Assembly (NCBI GenBank): GCA_003674045.1
Contig: PENC01000001.1
Coordinates: 992,001-1,056,000 of the forward strand
DNA: 64,000 bases
Direction of reading: 5' to 3'
DNA from: Streptomyces griseocarneus
GTDB lineage: Bacteria; Actinomycetota; Actinomycetes; Streptomycetales; Streptomycetaceae
Shown here in pieces: positions 50,343 through 63,500 of this stretch; positions within the stretch are counted from its first letter, which is position 1; each line of letters begins with the position of its first letter. Position numbers and translations under genes: made by a program. A model generated the notes under the pieces. The model did not search any database, was not told where the DNA came from, and worked only from the letters and a program-made list of their open reading frames with translations.

Positions 50343-53300
50343 GTGGCTAGCGCGAACGAAGAGAAGCTTCTCGACAACCTGAAGTGGATGACCACTGAGC
50401 TGCGCCGCACCCGCCGCCGCCTGACCGAGGTGGAGGAGGAGGCGCACGAGCCCGTCGCGATCGTCGCGATGAGCTGCCGCTTCCCCGGGGACGTACGGTC
50501 CCCCGAGGACCTGTGGCATCTGGTCGACCGGGGCGGCGACGCCATCGCGTCCTTCCCCGCCGACCGCGGCTGGGACCTGGAGGCGCTGGCCGACCCGGAC
50601 CCCGACCGCAAGGGCACCTTCTACAACAGCGGTGGCGGATTCCTCGCGGACGCCGCCGACTTCGACCCCGGCTTCTTCGGCATCTCGCCGCGCGAGGCCC
50701 TCGCCATGGACCCGCAGCAGCGGCTGCTGCTGGAGACGTCCTGGGAGGTCTTCGAGCGCGCGGGCATCGACCCGGCCACCCTGCGCGGCAGCCGCACCGG
50801 CGTCTACGTCGGCGCCGCCGCCATGGGCTACGGCAACGACCTCCAGGGCGCGCCGGAGGAGCTGGAGGGCCTGCTGCTGACCGGCGGCGCCACCAGCGTG
50901 CTCTCCGGCCGCATCGCCTACACCTTCGGCCTGGAGGGCCCGGCCGCCACCATCGACACGGCGTGCTCGTCGTCGCTGGTCGCGCTGCACTGGGCGGCCC
51001 AGGCGCTGCGGACGCGCGAGTGCTCGCTGGCCCTGGTCGGCGGTGTCACCGTGATGCCCAACCCCGACGTCTTCGTGGAGTTCAGCCGCCAGCGGGGCCT
51101 CGCCCCCGACGGCCGCTGCAAGTCCTTCGCCGCCTCCGCCGACGGCACCGGCTGGTCCGAGGGCGTGGGCATGCTGCTCGTCGAGCGGCTCTCCGACGCG
51201 CGCAGGAACGGTCACCAGGTGCTGGCCGTCGTCCGTGGCTCGGCCGTCAACCAGGACGGTGCGAGCAACGGTCTGACCGCGCCCAACGGCCCTGCCCAGC
51301 AGCGCGTCATCCGCCAGGCCCTGGAGAACGCCCGGCTGTCCGCCGCCGAGGTCGACGTCGTCGAGGCGCACGGCACCGGCACCACCCTGGGCGACCCGAT
51401 CGAGGCCCAGGCGCTGCTCGCCACCTACGGCCAGGAGCGGCCCGAGGGACGGCCGCTGTGGCTGGGCTCCCTGAAGTCCAACCTCGGCCACACCCAGGCG
51501 GCGGCCGGTACCGCGGGCATCATCAAGATGGTCATGGCCATGCGCCACGGCACGCTGCCCAAGACGCTGCACGTCGACGAGCCCACGCCCGAGGTCGACT
51601 GGGCCGCCGGTGACGTCGCCCTGCTGGCCGAGGCCCGCCCGTGGCCCGCGACCGGCCAGCCGCGCCGCGTCGGCATATCGGCGTTCGGCGTCAGCGGCAC
51701 CAACGCCCACACCATCCTGGAGCAGGCGCCCGAGGAGACGGCGGACGAGACGGACGAGTCCGCTCCGGCCGCCCCCGCCGTCGTCCCGCCCGTCCTGCCC
51801 TGGACCCTCTCCGCCAGGAGCGCGACCGCGCTGCGCGCCCAGGCCGAGCGGCTGCTCGCGCACCTGGCGACCGGAACGCCCGCCTCCGTGGCCGACATCG
51901 CCCACTCCCTGGCGACCGGCCGCGCCGCCCTGGAGCGCCGCGCGGTCGTCGTCGGCGCCGACCGCGATGCCCTGACGGCGGGTCTGGAGGCCCTGGCGCG
52001 TGGCGAGTCCGCCCCGGGCCTGGCCGAGGGCACGGCCACCGGCGGCAGGACCGCGTTCCTCTTCACCGGCCAGGGCAGCCAGCGGCTGGGCATGGGCCGT
52101 GAGCTGTACGCGGCGTACCCGGCCTTCGCGGAGGCGCTGGATGCGGTCTGCGCCGCTCTCGACCCGCATCTCGAACGGCCGCTGAAGGACGTGCTGTTCG
52201 GCGACGATGCCACGCTGCTGGACCGGACGGGCTGGACCCAGCCCGCGCTGTTCGCGATCGAGGTCGCGCTGTACCGCCTGCTGGAGGGCTGGGGCGTCAA
52301 GGCCGACGTCCTGGCCGGTCACTCCATCGGCGAGCTCGCCGCCGCGCACGCGGCCGGGGTGCTGTCCCTGGAGGACGCCGCCACCCTGGTCGCCGCGCGC
52401 GCCAAGCTGATGCAGGCGCTGCCCGCCGGTGGCGCGATGATCGCGGTGCAGGCGTCGGAGGACGAGGTCCTGCCGCTGTTGACCGAGCGCGTGAGCATCG
52501 CCGCTCTCAACGGCCCGCAGTCCGTGGTGATCGCGGGTGACGAGGACGCGGCCGTCGCGATCGCCGCCGCTTTCGAGGCCCAGGGGCGCAAGACCAAGCG
52601 CCTCACCGTCTCGCACGCCTTCCACTCCCCGCTCATGGACGGCATGCTCGACGCCTTCCGCGCCGTGGCGGAGAAGCTGACGTTCCACGCCCCCCGGATC
52701 CCCGTGGTCTGCGCCGGGGACGTCACCAGCCCCGACTTCTGGGTGCGCCACGTCCGGGACGCCGTCCGGTTCCTGGACACCGTCCGGACGCTGGAGGCGC
52801 AGGGCGTCACCACGTACCTCGAACTCGGCCCCGACGGCGTGCTCTCCGCCATGGCACAGGAGTGCGTCACCGGCGACGGCGCCGCGTTCGCACCGCTGCT
52901 CCGCAAGGACCGCCCGGAGGCCGAGGCGCTCACCATCGCCGTCGCCCGCGCCCACGCACGGGGCACGGCCGTCGACTGGGCCGCGTACTTCACGGGCACC
53001 GGCGCGCGCCGCGTGGACCTGCCGACGTACGCCTTCCAGCACCAGAGGTTCTGGCTGGAGCCCGGCACACCGGCCGGTGATGTGACCGCCGTGGGCCTGG
53101 AGCCCGCCGACCACCCGCTGCTGGGCGCGGCCGTGCCGCTCGCCGACAGCGACGGGTTCCTGTTCACCGGACGGCTCGGCCTGGACACCCACCCGTGGCT
53201 GGCCGACCACACCGTCCTCGGCTCGGTCCTGCTGCCCGGCACCGCCTTCGTCGAACTGGCGATCCGCGCGGGCGACCAGGTCGGCTGCGACCACCTGGAC

Positions 53301-56300
53301 GAACTCACCCTCGAAGCCCCGCTGGTGCTGCCCGCGCGCGGCGGCGTCACCCTCCAGCTCGTCGTGGGCGCGCCCGACGCCGACGGCCGCCGTCCGCTGT
53401 CCGTCCTCTCCCGCGCGGCCGGTGCCCCGGCCGAGTCCCCGTGGACGCGGCACGCCAGTGGCATCCTCGCCGTCGGCGCCCCGCGACCGGACTTCGCGCC
53501 GACCGAGTGGCCGCCGAGCGGCGCCGAGCCGGCCGACCCCGAGGAGCTGTACACCGCCCTCGCCGGCCGTGGACTCCCGTACGGGCCCGCCTTCCAGGGG
53601 CTCGCCGCCGCCTGGCGGCGCGGCACCGAGCTCTTCGCCGAGGTCCGGCTGCCCGAGACGGCCCAGGCCGCCGCGTTCGGCCTGCACCCGGCGCTGCTCG
53701 ACGCCGCCCTGCACGCGCTCGCCCTCGACGCCGACGGCCAGGGCCAGGGACGGCTGCCGTTCGCCTGGACCGGAGTGTCGCTGTACGCGAGCGGTGCTGC
53801 CGCGCTGCGCGTCCGCCTGGAGCTCCAGGGCGCCGAGAGCGTACGGCTGGAGATCGCGGACACGACCGGCGCGCCGGTCGCCGCCGTGGCCTCGCTGGCG
53901 CTGCGCACCGTCACGGACGAGCAGCTGCGGCCCGCCCGGGCGGCCCACCACGAGTCGCTGTTCCGCCTGGAGTGGACCGAACTCGCTGCCACGGCCGACG
54001 CGGCCACGCCCGGCACCGGCCGGTGGGCGGCCCTGGGCTCCGCCGCCCCGACGGTCGCCGACGTCCCGGCGTACGCGGACCTCGCCGCGCTCGGCGAGGC
54101 GGTCGCGGCAGGCGCGGACGTACCGGACCACGTCTTCGTCGCGCCCGGCACGGAAACGGACGCGGACGCGGCCGGTGCCGCCCACCGCGCCACCGCCGAG
54201 GCGCTCGCCCTGGTCCAGGAGTGGCTGGCGGACGAGCGGTTCGCCGACGCGCGGCTGGTGCTGACGACCTCGCCGCGCGACCTCGCCCACGCCGCCGTAC
54301 GCGGCCTCGTGCGCTCGGCACAGGCCGAGAACCCGGGCCGCTTCGTCCTGCTGGACATCGACGGCCAGGAGCCCGGCACGGTGCCGCCCGCGACGCTGGC
54401 GGCCGCGCTGGCCTCCGGCGAGGAGCACCTGGCCGTCGGCCCGGGCGCCGTACGGACGCCGAGGCTGGCCCGCGTGCCGGTCACGGACGGCACCGGCACC
54501 GTCTGGAACCCGGACGGCACCGTGCTGGTCACCGGCGCGAGCGGCGCGCTGGGCGGGCTGGTCGCCCGCCACCTGGTCACGCAGCACGGCATACGCGGCC
54601 TGCTGCTCGTCAGCCGCCGGGGCGCCGGAGCCGACGGGGCCGCCGAGCTGACCGCCGAACTCGCCGAGGCGGGCGCCGAGGTCACCTGGGCCGCCTGCGA
54701 CGTGGCCGACCGGGACGCGCTGGCACAGGTCGTCGCCGCGATCCCGGCCGACCGCCCGCTGACCGCCGTCGTGCACACGGCGGGTGTCCTGGACGACGGC
54801 CTGGTCGCCTCGCTGACGCCCGAGCGGCTCGCCGGCGTCCTGCGCCCGAAGGCCGACGCGGCCTGGAACCTGCACGAGCTGACGCGGGAGCTGGACCTGG
54901 CCGCGTTCGTGCTCTTCTCCTCCGCCTCCGGGCTCTTCGGCAGCCCGGGCCAGGGCAACTACGCCGCCGCCAACGCGTTCCTGGACGCGCTGGCGACAAA
55001 CCGCCGCGCCGAGGGACTCCCGGCCACCTCGCTCGCGTGGGGCCCCTGGGCGGGCGCGGGCATGGCGAGCGGCCTCGACGAGGTCGACATCAGCCGCATG
55101 CGGCGCGCGGGCCTGCCCCCGCTGACACCGGCCGAGGGCCTGGCACTGCTCGACGCGGCGCTCACCACGGCCGAGGCCGCACCGGCCCCCCTGCACGTGG
55201 ACACCGCGGCCCTGCGCAAGCAGGCGGGCACGGGCACGGTCCCCGCGCTGCTGCGCGGCCTGGTCCGCGTCCCGGCCCGCCGCACGGCACGCACCGCCAC
55301 CGGCGCGGGCGACTCCGGTCTGGATCGGCGGCTCGCCGCCCTGGGCGAGGCCGAGCAACGCCGCCTGCTGCTCGACCTGGTCCGTACGCAGGTCGCGGCG
55401 GTGCTCGGCTACGCCGGGCCGCAGGACGTCGAGGAGAGCCGGGCGTTCAAGGAGCTGGGCTTCGACTCGCTGACGGCAGTCGAACTGCGCAACCAGCTGC
55501 GGGAGGTCACCGGGCTGCGGCTCTCGCCCACCCTCGTCTTCGACCGCCCGACCCCGCTCGCCCTGGCCGACTGGCTGCGCGACGAGATCGTCGGCGACAC
55601 GGCCGACGCGGCCGTCCCCGCACCGGTCACCACGGCCGGCACCGACACCGACCCGATCGCCGTGGTGGCCATGAGCTGCCGCTTCCCGGGCGGCGTCCGG
55701 TCGCCCGAGGACCTCTGGCAGCTGCTGGTCTCGGCGGGCGACGGGATCACCCCCTTCCCCGTGGACCGCGGCTGGGACCTCGGCACCCTCTACAGCGACG
55801 ACCCCGACCTCGAAGGCACCTCGTACGTCCGCGAGGGCGGCTTCCTGCACGATGTCGCCGAGTTCGACGCGGCGTTCTTCGGGATCTCGCCGCGTGAGGC
55901 CCTCGCGATGGACCCGCAGCAGCGGCTGCTGCTGGAGACGTCGTGGGAGGCGTTCGAGCGCGCGGGCATCGACCCGGCCACCCTGCGCGGCAGCCGCACC
56001 GGCGTGTACATCGGCTCCAACGAGCAGGACTACCTGACCCTCTGGCTCGACGAGCCGCAGGGCCTCGAAGGACACCTGGGCACCGGCAACTCGGCGAGCG
56101 TCGCCTCCGGCCGCCTCTCGTACACCTTCGGCCTCGAAGGCCCCGCCGTCACCGTCGACACGGCGTGCTCGTCGTCGGTGGTCGCCCTGCACCTGGCCGC
56201 GCAGGCGCTGCGCACCGGCGAGTGCTCGCTGGCCCTGGTCGGCGGCGTCACGGTGATGTCCACCCCCAGCGCCTTCCTGGAGTTCAGCCGCCAGCGCGGC

Positions 56301-59300
56301 CTCGCCGCCGACGGCCGGATCAAGGCGTTCTCCGGTGACGCGGACGGCACCATCTGGTCCGAGGGAGTCGGCATTCTGCTGGTGGAGCGGCTCTCGGAGG
56401 CCCGCCGCAACGGCCACCCGGTGCTCGCCGTGCTGAGCGCCACCGCGATCAACCAGGACGGCGCGAGCAACGGCCTGACGGCCCCCAACGGCCCGTCGCA
56501 GCAGCGCGTCATCCGCCAGGCACTCGCCAACGCCGGCCTGTCCACCGGCGACGTGGACGTGGTCGAGGCGCACGGTACGGGTACGACGCTGGGTGACCCG
56601 ATCGAGGCCCAGGCCCTGCTCGCCACCTATGGGCAGGACCGGCCCGAGGACCGGCCCCTGCTGCTCGGCTCGGTGAAGTCCAACATCGGTCACACGCAGG
56701 CCGCGGCCGGTGTCGCGGGCATCATCAAGATGGTCAAGGCCATCGAGCACGGGGTGCTGCCGCAGACCCTGCACGTGTCCGAGCCCACCCCGCACGTCGA
56801 CTGGTCGGCGGGCAACATCGAGCTGCTGACCGAGGCCCGGCCGTGGCCCGAGACCGGCCGCCCGCGCCGCGCCGCCGTCTCCTCCTTCGGCTACAGCGGC
56901 ACCAACTCCCACGCGATCATCGAGCAGGCCCCGGCGGCTCCGGCTCCGGCTCCGGCCGTGGACCCGGGCACGGCGCTGCCCGTCCTCGCACTGCCGGTCT
57001 CCGCCCGGAACACGGACGCCCTCCACGAGCAGGCCGGACGGCTGCGCTCGTACCTGGAGACCGCCGACGGGCTGGACCTGGCCTACTCCCTGGCCACCAC
57101 CCGCTCGGCTCTGGAGGAGCGCGCGGTGCTTCTCGGCCGGGACGCCGAGGAACTCGCGCAGGGCCTGGAGGCGCTGGCGCGCGGTGAGTCGGCGCCGGGG
57201 TTGGCAGAGGGCTCGGTGGCCGGTGGCAGGACGGCGTTCCTGTTCACGGGTCAGGGGAGTCAGCGGCTGGGTATGGGGCGTGAGCTGTATGACGCGTTCC
57301 CGGTGTTCGCCGAGGCGTTTGATGCTGTGTGTGATGCGATGGACGGGCACCTGGAGCGTCCGCTGAAGGATGTGGTGTTCGGCGAGGACGCCGAGCTGCT
57401 CGACCAGACGGGCTTTACGCAGCCTGGGCTGTTCGCTGTCGAGGTGGCGCTGTTCCGTCTCGTCGAGGCGTGGGGTGTGAAGGCCGACTTCCTGTCGGGT
57501 CACTCGATCGGTGAGCTGGCTGCGGCGCATGTGGCTGGTGTGCTCTCCCTGGCCGACGCGGCGAAGCTCGTTGCCGCTCGTGGCCGCTTGATGCAGGCCC
57601 TGCCCACCGGTGGCGCGATGATCGCGGTCGAGGCGTCCGAGGAGGAGGTTCTCCCGCTGTTGACCGAGCGGGTGAGCATCGCCGCTCTCAACGGCCCGCA
57701 GTCGGTCGTGGTCGCGGGTGACGAGGACGCGGCCGTCGAGATCGCTTCGGTCTTCGAGGCGCAGGGTTGTAAGACGAAGCGTCTGACGGTTTCTCATGCG
57801 TTCCACTCGCCGCGTATGGACGGCATGTTGGAGGAGTTCCGTGCGGTGGCGGAGACGCTGTCGTACGAGGCTCCGCGTATCCCGGTCGTCTCCAACCTCA
57901 CCGGTGCGCTCGTCTCCGCCGAAGAGATCACTTCGCCTGACTTCTGGGTGCGTCACGTCCGCGAGGCCGTCCGTTTCCTCGACGGCATCCGCGCCCTGGA
58001 AGCCGAAGGCGTCACCACCTTCGTCGAGCTGGGCCCCGACGGCGTGCTCACCGCCATGGCGCAGGACTGCGTCACCGGCGAGGACGCGGCGTTCGTCTCC
58101 GCGCTCCGCAAGGGCCGCCCGGAGGCGGAAGCACTTACCCACTCCGTCGCCCGCCTGCACGTCCGTGGCGTGACCCTGGACTGGGCCGCGTACTACGCGG
58201 GTACCGGCGCTCGCCGGGTCGACCTGCCCACCTACGCCTTCCAGCCCCGCCGGTTCTGGCCGGAGAGCGGCAACGCGAAGGCGCCCGCCGCGGGCACCGC
58301 GCAGGACGCGGTGGACGCGCGGTTCTGGGAAGCGGTCGAGCGCGGGGACATGGGGACCCTCGCCGCCGAGCTCGCGGTGGAGGGGGAGCAGCCGTTCAGC
58401 GCGGTGCTGCCCGCCCTGTCGTCGTGGCGGCGCAAGCAGCAGGAGAAGTCTTCGTCCGACGCCCGCCTCTACACCGTCGACTGGAAGCCGGTGACCGCCT
58501 CGGCGGCCGGTGCGCCGTCCGGGACCTGGCTGACCGTCGTCCCCGCGGGCCTCGCGGGCGACGCCCGGATCGGCGCGGTCGCCGACGACCTGGCTCGGCG
58601 CGGGGCACGGATCGTGCGTGTCGAGCTGGACGCGACGGACACCGAGCCCGAGGCGCTCGCCGCGCGGCTGGCGTCGGCGGTCGGCGAGGGCGGCCCGGTG
58701 GCCGGGGTGTTCTCGCTGCTGGCGCTGGACGAGCGGCCGCACCCCGACCACCCCGCCGTGCCGGTCGGCCTGGCACTGACCGGCGCGCTGGCCGAGGCAC
58801 TGGCTGCTCACGAGGCGTACGCCTCGGCCCGCCTGTGGTGCGCCACGCGCGGCGCGGTCTCCGTCGGCGGTGCCGACCGGCTGGACAGCCCCGCGCAGGC
58901 GCAGGTCTGGGGCCTGGGCCGGACCGTCGCCCTGGCCGAGCCCGAGCGCTGGGGCGGTCTGGTCGACCTGCCGGAGGCGCTCGACGAGCGGGCGCTGTCC
59001 CGTCTCGCCGGTGTCCTCGGCGGAGCGCACGGCGACGAGGACCAGCTCGCGATCCGCTCCGGCGGGCTGTTCGTACGACGCCTGACGCAGCGTCAGGCGC
59101 CCGGCGACGTCGCCGAGTGGACGCCGCGTGGCACCGTCCTGGTCACCGGTGGCACCGGCGCGCTGGGCAAGCACGTCGCGCGGCGGCTGGCCGGGTCCGG
59201 CGCCGAGCGGGTGGTGCTGCTCAGCCGCCGGGGCGCCGACGCGCCCGGCGCGGCCGAGATCGTGGCCGAGCTGTCCGGCTCCGGCACCGAGGTGACCGTC

Positions 59301-60494
59301 GAGGCCTGTGACGTGGCGGACCGCGAGGCGCTCGCCGCCCTCGTCGAGAAGCTGGCGGCGGACGGCGCCCCGGTGCGGGCCGTCGTGCACGCGGCCGGTG
59401 TCTCCCAGGTGCCCGGCACCGCGGCCGAACTCCCCGAGTTCGCCTCCGTCGTGGCGGCCAAGACCACCGGCGCGATCCACCTGGACAGCCTGTTCCCCGG
59501 TGACACCGAGGACCGTACGCTCGACGCCTTCGTTCTCTTCTCGTCGATCGCGGGTGTGTGGGGGAGTGGCGGGCAGGGCGCGTACTCGGCGGCCAACGCC
59601 TTCCTCGACGCGCTCGCCGAGCAGCGCCGGGCGCGCGGTCTGACGGCCACTTCGGTGGCCTGGGGCCCGTGGGCGGACGGCGGCATGGCCACCGAGGGCG
59701 ACGCCGCCGAGCAGCTCAGCCGACGCGGCCTGCCGCCGATGACGGCGGCTCCGGCCATGGCCGCCCTGGAGCGGGTGCTGTCCCGCGACGAGACGGCCGC
59801 GGCCGTGGTCGACGTCGACTGGGAGCGCTTCGCACCGGCCTTCACCGCTGCTCGTCCGAGCCCGCTGATCGGCGACCTCCCTGCCGTCCGCGCCGCCCTG
59901 CGGGACGGCACCGACAGCGGGGAGACGACGGCCGCGGCGGCGCCCGGGCTGCGCGAGCGGCTGGCCCCGCTGGCCGACGGCGAGCGGCGGGACGCGGTGC
60001 TGGAGGTGGTCCGCACACACGTGGCGGCGGCCCTCGGCCACGCCTCCGCCGCCGACGTGGGCGTCGGACGCGCTTTCAGCGAGCTCGGCTTCGACTCGCT
60101 CACCGCGGTCGAGCTGCGCACCAAGCTGGGCGCGGCGACCGGGCTGCGGCTGCCCGCCAGCCTCGTCTACGACTACCCGACCCCCCAGGCGCTCGCCGAC
60201 CACCTGCTGACCGAACTGGCCCCGGCCGGGCACGGTCCGGCAGCCGGGCCGGCGGCGGTCGTGGACACCGATCCCCAGGACGCCGAGCTGCGCCGGACCC
60301 TGGCGGCCCTCCCCATCAGCAGGATCAGGGAGGCCGGACTGCTGGAGTCACTGCTCCGGCTGGCCGGCCCCCAGGCGGCGACACCCGCCGCCGGCCGCGC
60401 CGACGACCCGGGCGAATCCATCGACGAGATGGACGTCCAGCACCTCATCGACATGGCACTCGACCTCGACAGCCTCGACGGCACCGAATCCTGA
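50343..60494 (+). CDS. Type I polyketide synthase B: modules 6 and 7
   Basis: The 3,383-aa protein starts with a coiled-coil docking segment ([20 protein letters not shown]), which would pair with the C-terminus of PKS-A. It then has KS-AT-DH-KR-ACP and KS-AT-KR-ACP, with a C-terminal docking region ending [16 protein letters not shown]. Both KS keep their Cys (residues 208 and 1942); both ATs carry GHSIG and HAFH, predicting malonyl-CoA. GTG 50343 follows GGAAGG inside the end of PKS-A and lies six bases after its stop, so the two are in one transcript and probably translationally coupled. No thioesterase domain is present, so the chain passes to PKS-C. Confidence 0.97.
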   Translation: MASANEEKLLDNLKWMTTELRRTRRRLTEVEEEAHEPVAIVAMSCRFPGDVRSPEDLWHLVDRGGDAIASFPADRGWDLEALADPDPDRKGTFYNSGGGFLADAADFDPGFFGISPREALAMDPQQRLLLETSWEVFERAGIDPATLRGSRTGVYVGAAAMGYGNDLQGAPEELEGLLLTGGATSVLSGRIAYTFGLEGPAATIDTACSSSLVALHWAAQALRTRECSLALVGGVTVMPNPDVFVEFSRQRGLAPDGRCKSFAASADGTGWSEGVGMLLVERLSDARRNGHQVLAVVRGSAVNQDGASNGLTAPNGPAQQRVIRQALENARLSAAEVDVVEAHGTGTTLGDPIEAQALLATYGQERPEGRPLWLGSLKSNLGHTQAAAGTAGIIKMVMAMRHGTLPKTLHVDEPTPEVDWAAGDVALLAEARPWPATGQPRRVGISAFGVSGTNAHTILEQAPEETADETDESAPAAPAVVPPVLPWTLSARSATALRAQAERLLAHLATGTPASVADIAHSLATGRAALERRAVVVGADRDALTAGLEALARGESAPGLAEGTATGGRTAFLFTGQGSQRLGMGRELYAAYPAFAEALDAVCAALDPHLERPLKDVLFGDDATLLDRTGWTQPALFAIEVALYRLLEGWGVKADVLAGHSIGELAAAHAAGVLSLEDAATLVAARAKLMQALPAGGAMIAVQASEDEVLPLLTERVSIAALNGPQSVVIAGDEDAAVAIAAAFEAQGRKTKRLTVSHAFHSPLMDGMLDAFRAVAEKLTFHAPRIPVVCAGDVTSPDFWVRHVRDAVRFLDTVRTLEAQGVTTYLELGPDGVLSAMAQECVTGDGAAFAPLLRKDRPEAEALTIAVARAHARGTAVDWAAYFTGTGARRVDLPTYAFQHQRFWLEPGTPAGDVTAVGLEPADHPLLGAAVPLADSDGFLFTGRLGLDTHPWLADHTVLGSVLLPGTAFVELAIRAGDQVGCDHLDELTLEAPLVLPARGGVTLQLVVGAPDADGRRPLSVLSRAAGAPAESPWTRHASGILAVGAPRPDFAPTEWPPSGAEPADPEELYTALAGRGLPYGPAFQGLAAAWRRGTELFAEVRLPETAQAAAFGLHPALLDAALHALALDADGQGQGRLPFAWTGVSLYASGAAALRVRLELQGAESVRLEIADTTGAPVAAVASLALRTVTDEQLRPARAAHHESLFRLEWTELAATADAATPGTGRWAALGSAAPTVADVPAYADLAALGEAVAAGADVPDHVFVAPGTETDADAAGAAHRATAEALALVQEWLADERFADARLVLTTSPRDLAHAAVRGLVRSAQAENPGRFVLLDIDGQEPGTVPPATLAAALASGEEHLAVGPGAVRTPRLARVPVTDGTGTVWNPDGTVLVTGASGALGGLVARHLVTQHGIRGLLLVSRRGAGADGAAELTAELAEAGAEVTWAACDVADRDALAQVVAAIPADRPLTAVVHTAGVLDDGLVASLTPERLAGVLRPKADAAWNLHELTRELDLAAFVLFSSASGLFGSPGQGNYAAANAFLDALATNRRAEGLPATSLAWGPWAGAGMASGLDEVDISRMRRAGLPPLTPAEGLALLDAALTTAEAAPAPLHVDTAALRKQAGTGTVPALLRGLVRVPARRTARTATGAGDSGLDRRLAALGEAEQRRLLLDLVRTQVAAVLGYAGPQDVEESRAFKELGFDSLTAVELRNQLREVTGLRLSPTLVFDRPTPLALADWLRDEIVGDTADAAVPAPVTTAGTDTDPIAVVAMSCRFPGGVRSPEDLWQLLVSAGDGITPFPVDRGWDLGTLYSDDPDLEGTSYVREGGFLHDVAEFDAAFFGISPREALAMDPQQRLLLETSWEAFERAGIDPATLRGSRTGVYIGSNEQDYLTLWLDEPQGLEGHLGTGNSASVASGRLSYTFGLEGPAVTVDTACSSSVVALHLAAQALRTGECSLALVGGVTVMSTPSAFLEFSRQRGLAADGRIKAFSGDADGTIWSEGVGILLVERLSEARRNGHPVLAVLSATAINQDGASNGLTAPNGPSQQRVIRQALANAGLSTGDVDVVEAHGTGTTLGDPIEAQALLATYGQDRPEDRPLLLGSVKSNIGHTQAAAGVAGIIKMVKAIEHGVLPQTLHVSEPTPHVDWSAGNIELLTEARPWPETGRPRRAAVSSFGYSGTNSHAIIEQAPAAPAPAPAVDPGTALPVLALPVSARNTDALHEQAGRLRSYLETADGLDLAYSLATTRSALEERAVLLGRDAEELAQGLEALARGESAPGLAEGSVAGGRTAFLFTGQGSQRLGMGRELYDAFPVFAEAFDAVCDAMDGHLERPLKDVVFGEDAELLDQTGFTQPGLFAVEVALFRLVEAWGVKADFLSGHSIGELAAAHVAGVLSLADAAKLVAARGRLMQALPTGGAMIAVEASEEEVLPLLTERVSIAALNGPQSVVVAGDEDAAVEIASVFEAQGCKTKRLTVSHAFHSPRMDGMLEEFRAVAETLSYEAPRIPVVSNLTGALVSAEEITSPDFWVRHVREAVRFLDGIRALEAEGVTTFVELGPDGVLTAMAQDCVTGEDAAFVSALRKGRPEAEALTHSVARLHVRGVTLDWAAYYAGTGARRVDLPTYAFQPRRFWPESGNAKAPAAGTAQDAVDARFWEAVERGDMGTLAAELAVEGEQPFSAVLPALSSWRRKQQEKSSSDARLYTVDWKPVTASAAGAPSGTWLTVVPAGLAGDARIGAVADDLARRGARIVRVELDATDTEPEALAARLASAVGEGGPVAGVFSLLALDERPHPDHPAVPVGLALTGALAEALAAHEAYASARLWCATRGAVSVGGADRLDSPAQAQVWGLGRTVALAEPERWGGLVDLPEALDERALSRLAGVLGGAHGDEDQLAIRSGGLFVRRLTQRQAPGDVAEWTPRGTVLVTGGTGALGKHVARRLAGSGAERVVLLSRRGADAPGAAEIVAELSGSGTEVTVEACDVADREALAALVEKLAADGAPVRAVVHAAGVSQVPGTAAELPEFASVVAAKTTGAIHLDSLFPGDTEDRTLDAFVLFSSIAGVWGSGGQGAYSAANAFLDALAEQRRARGLTATSVAWGPWADGGMATEGDAAEQLSRRGLPPMTAAPAMAALERVLSRDETAAAVVDVDWERFAPAFTAARPSPLIGDLPAVRAALRDGTDSGETTAAAAPGLRERLAPLADGERRDAVLEVVRTHVAAALGHASAADVGVGRAFSELGFDSLTAVELRTKLGAATGLRLPASLVYDYPTPQALADHLLTELAPAGHGPAAGPAAVVDTDPQDAELRRTLAALPISRIREAGLLESLLRLAGPQAATPAAGRADDPGESIDEMDVQHLIDMALDLDSLDGTES
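50445..55605 (+). other. PKS module 6: KS-AT(malonyl)-DH-KR(B)-ACP
   Basis: KS Cys codon is 50964. AT is about 52050-52960; compared with its sisters it lacks about nine residues before [10 protein letters not shown]. The DH (about 53100-53930) has intact [11 protein letters not shown] (His residue 956), YGP and LLDAALH. The KR (about 54510-55110) has LDD. The ACP is about 55370-55600. It predicts a trans double bond. Confidence 0.92.
55650..60230 (+). other. PKS module 7: KS-AT(malonyl)-KR(A)-ACP
   Basis: KS Cys codon is 56166 (residue 1942). AT is about 57234-58130 with [10 protein letters not shown]. The KR (about 59125-59720) has [10 protein letters not shown] in place of LDD and the A-type Trp in [12 protein letters not shown]. 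The ACP is about 60000-60210. It predicts an L-hydroxyl. Confidence 0.9.
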
Positions 60495-60519
60495 CGCGGC
60501 CCAAGCACGGAGTAGCAAG

Positions 60520-63500
60520 ATGACGACCCCCAACGAAAAGCTCGTTGAAGCACTGCGGGCCTCGCTCAAGGAGACCGACCGGCTCCGCCGGCAGAACCAG
60601 CAGCTGACCGAGGCCTCCCGGGAGCCCATCGCCATCGTCGGCATGAGCTGCCGGTACCCGGGCGGCGTGCGCTCGCCCGAGGACCTGTGGCACCTGGTCG
60701 ACCGCGGTGGCGACGCCATCTCCGGTTTCCCGGAGGACCGCGGCTGGGACATCGCGTCCCTCTACGACCCCGACCCCGACCGCGAGGGCACCTTCTACGC
60801 CCGCGGCGGCGGCTTCCTCCACGAGGCCGCCGACTTCGACCCCGGCTTCTTCGGGATCTCGCCGCGCGAGGCGCTGGCCATGGACCCGCAGCAGCGTCTG
60901 CTGCTGGAGACGTCGTGGGAGGCGTTCGAGCGCGCGGGCATCGACCCGGCGGCCGTCCGCGGCTCCCGCACCGGCGTGTTCGTCGGCGCCTCCGCCCAGG
61001 CGTACGGCGCGGGCGAGTACGACCTGCCGGAGGGCGTCGAGGGCCACCTGCTCACCGGCACCGCCTCCAGCGTGGTCTCCGGCCGGCTCTCCTACGCCTT
61101 CGGCCTGGAGGGCCCGGCGGCCACCATCGACACGGCGTGCTCGTCGTCGTCCGTGGCACTGCACCTGGCGGTGCAGGCGCTGCGCAACGGCGAGTGCTCG
61201 CTCGCCCTCGCGGCCGGTGTGACCGTGCTGGCCTCCCCGGACGTCTTCGTGGAGTTCAGCCGCCAGCGCGGCCTGTCCGCCGACGGCCGCTGCAAGTCCT
61301 TCGCCGCCTCCGCCGACGGCACCGGCTGGTCCGAGGGCGTCGGCGTACTGCTCGTCGAGCGGCTCTCCGACGCGCGCCGCAACGGTCACCAGGTGCTGGC
61401 GGTCGTGCGCGGCTCGGCCGTCAACCAGGACGGTGCGAGCAACGGTCTGACCGCGCCCAACGGCCCCGCGCAGCAGCGCGTCATCCGCCAGGCCCTGGAG
61501 AACGCCCGGCTCGCCCCCGCCGACATCGACGCCGTCGAGGCGCATGGCACCGGCACGACGCTGGGCGACCCGATCGAGGCCCAGGCCCTGCTTGCCACCT
61601 ACGGCCAGGACCGCCCCGAGGGACAGCCGCTGTGGCTCGGCTCGCTGAAGTCCAACATCGGCCACACGCAGAACGCCGCCGGTGTCGCGGGCATCATCAA
61701 GATGGTCATGGCGATGCGCAACGGCGTGCTGCCGCGGACCCTGCACGTGGACGAGCCCACGCCGCACGTCGACTGGGCGGCGGGCGAGGTCGCGCTGCTG
61801 GCCGAGGCCCGGCCCTGGCCGGAGACCGGCCACCCGCGCCGCTTCGGTGTCTCCTCCTTCGGTGTGTCCGGCACCAACGCCCACACGATCATCGAGCAGG
61901 CCCCGGCCGAGGAGGCCGCCGAGGACGCGGCCGAGCCGGGCGCGGTCCCGCCGGTGCTGCCGGTGCTCCTCTCCGCCCGCACCGGCGCGGGCCTGCGGGC
62001 GCAGGCCGAGCGCCTGGGCGCGCACCTCGCGGCGGCCCCGGACACCGCGTTGGTCGACCTCGGCCACTCCCTGGCCACGCGCCGCGCGGCCTTCGAGGAG
62101 CGGGCCGCGCTGGTCGTCGCCGACCGCGACGCCCTGACGGCGGGTCTGGAGGCCCTGGCCCGCGGCGAGTCGGCCCCGGTCCTGGTGACCGGCTCGGTGA
62201 CCGACGGCAAGACGGCGTTCCTGTTCACCGGTCAGGGCAGCCAGCGGCTGGGCATGGGCCGTGAGCTGTACGGCGCGTACCCGGCCTTCACGGAGGCGCT
62301 GGACGCGGTCTGCGCCGCTCTCGACCCGCACCTCGAACGGCCGTTGAAGGACGTGCTGTTCGGGGACGACGCTTCCCTGCTCGACCGGACGGGCTGGACC
62401 CAGCCCGCGCTGTTCGCGGTCGAGGTGGCGCTGTTCCGTCTCGTCGAGGCGTGGGGCGTCAAGGCCGACTTCCTCTCCGGCCACTCGATCGGTGAACTGG
62501 CCGCCGCGCACGTGGCCGGGGTGCTGTCCCTGGCGGACGCCGCCATCCTGGTCGCCGCGCGCGGCCGCCTGATGGAGGAACTCCCCGCCGGTGGCGCGAT
62601 GATCGCGGTGCAGGCGTCGGAGGACGAGGTCCTGCCGCTGCTGACCGAGCGCGTGAGCATCGCCGCCCTCAACGGCCCGCAGTCCGTCGTGATCGCGGGT
62701 GACGAGGACGCGGCCGTCGAGATCGCCGCCGCTTTCGAGGCCCAGGGCCGCAAGACCAAGCGCCTCACCGTCTCCCACGCCTTCCACTCGCCCCGCATGG
62801 ACGCGATGCTGGACGGCTTCCGCGCCGTCGCCGAGGGCCTGACGTACGAGGCCCCGCGCGTCCCGGTCGTCTCCAGCCTCACCGGCGCCCCGGTCTCCAC
62901 CGAGGAGATCACCAGCCCCGGCTTCTGGGTCCGTCACGTCCGCGAGGCCGTGCGCTTCCTCGACGCCGTCCGCACCCTGGAGGCGCAGGGCGTCACCACC
63001 TTCGTGGAGCTGGGCCCCGACGGGGTGCTCTCCGCGATGGGCCAGGAGTGCGTGACCGGCACCGAGGCCGACTTCGTCCCCGTCCTGCGCAAGGGCCGCC
63101 CGGAGGCCGAGGCGCTCACCACGGGCCTCGCCCGGGCACAGGTCCGTGGTGTCGCGGTCGACTGGACCGCGTTCTACGCGGGCACCGGCGCGCGCCGGGC
63201 CGACCTCCCCACGTACGCCTTCCAGCACCAGCGGTTCTGGCTGGAGCCGGGCGCCACCACCGGTGACGCGACGGCCGTCGGCCTGGAGTCGGCGGACCAC
63301 CCGCTGCTGGGCGCCGCGGTGCCGCTGGCGACGAGCGACGCCTTCCTGTTCACCGGGCGGCTCGGCCTCGACAGCCACCCCTGGCTGGCCGACCACGCCG
63401 TCCTGGGCTCCGCCGTACTGCCCGGCGCCGCCCTCGTCGAACTGGCGATCCGCGTCGGTGACCAGGCGGGCTGCGAGCACCTCGCCGGCCTCGCCGTCGA

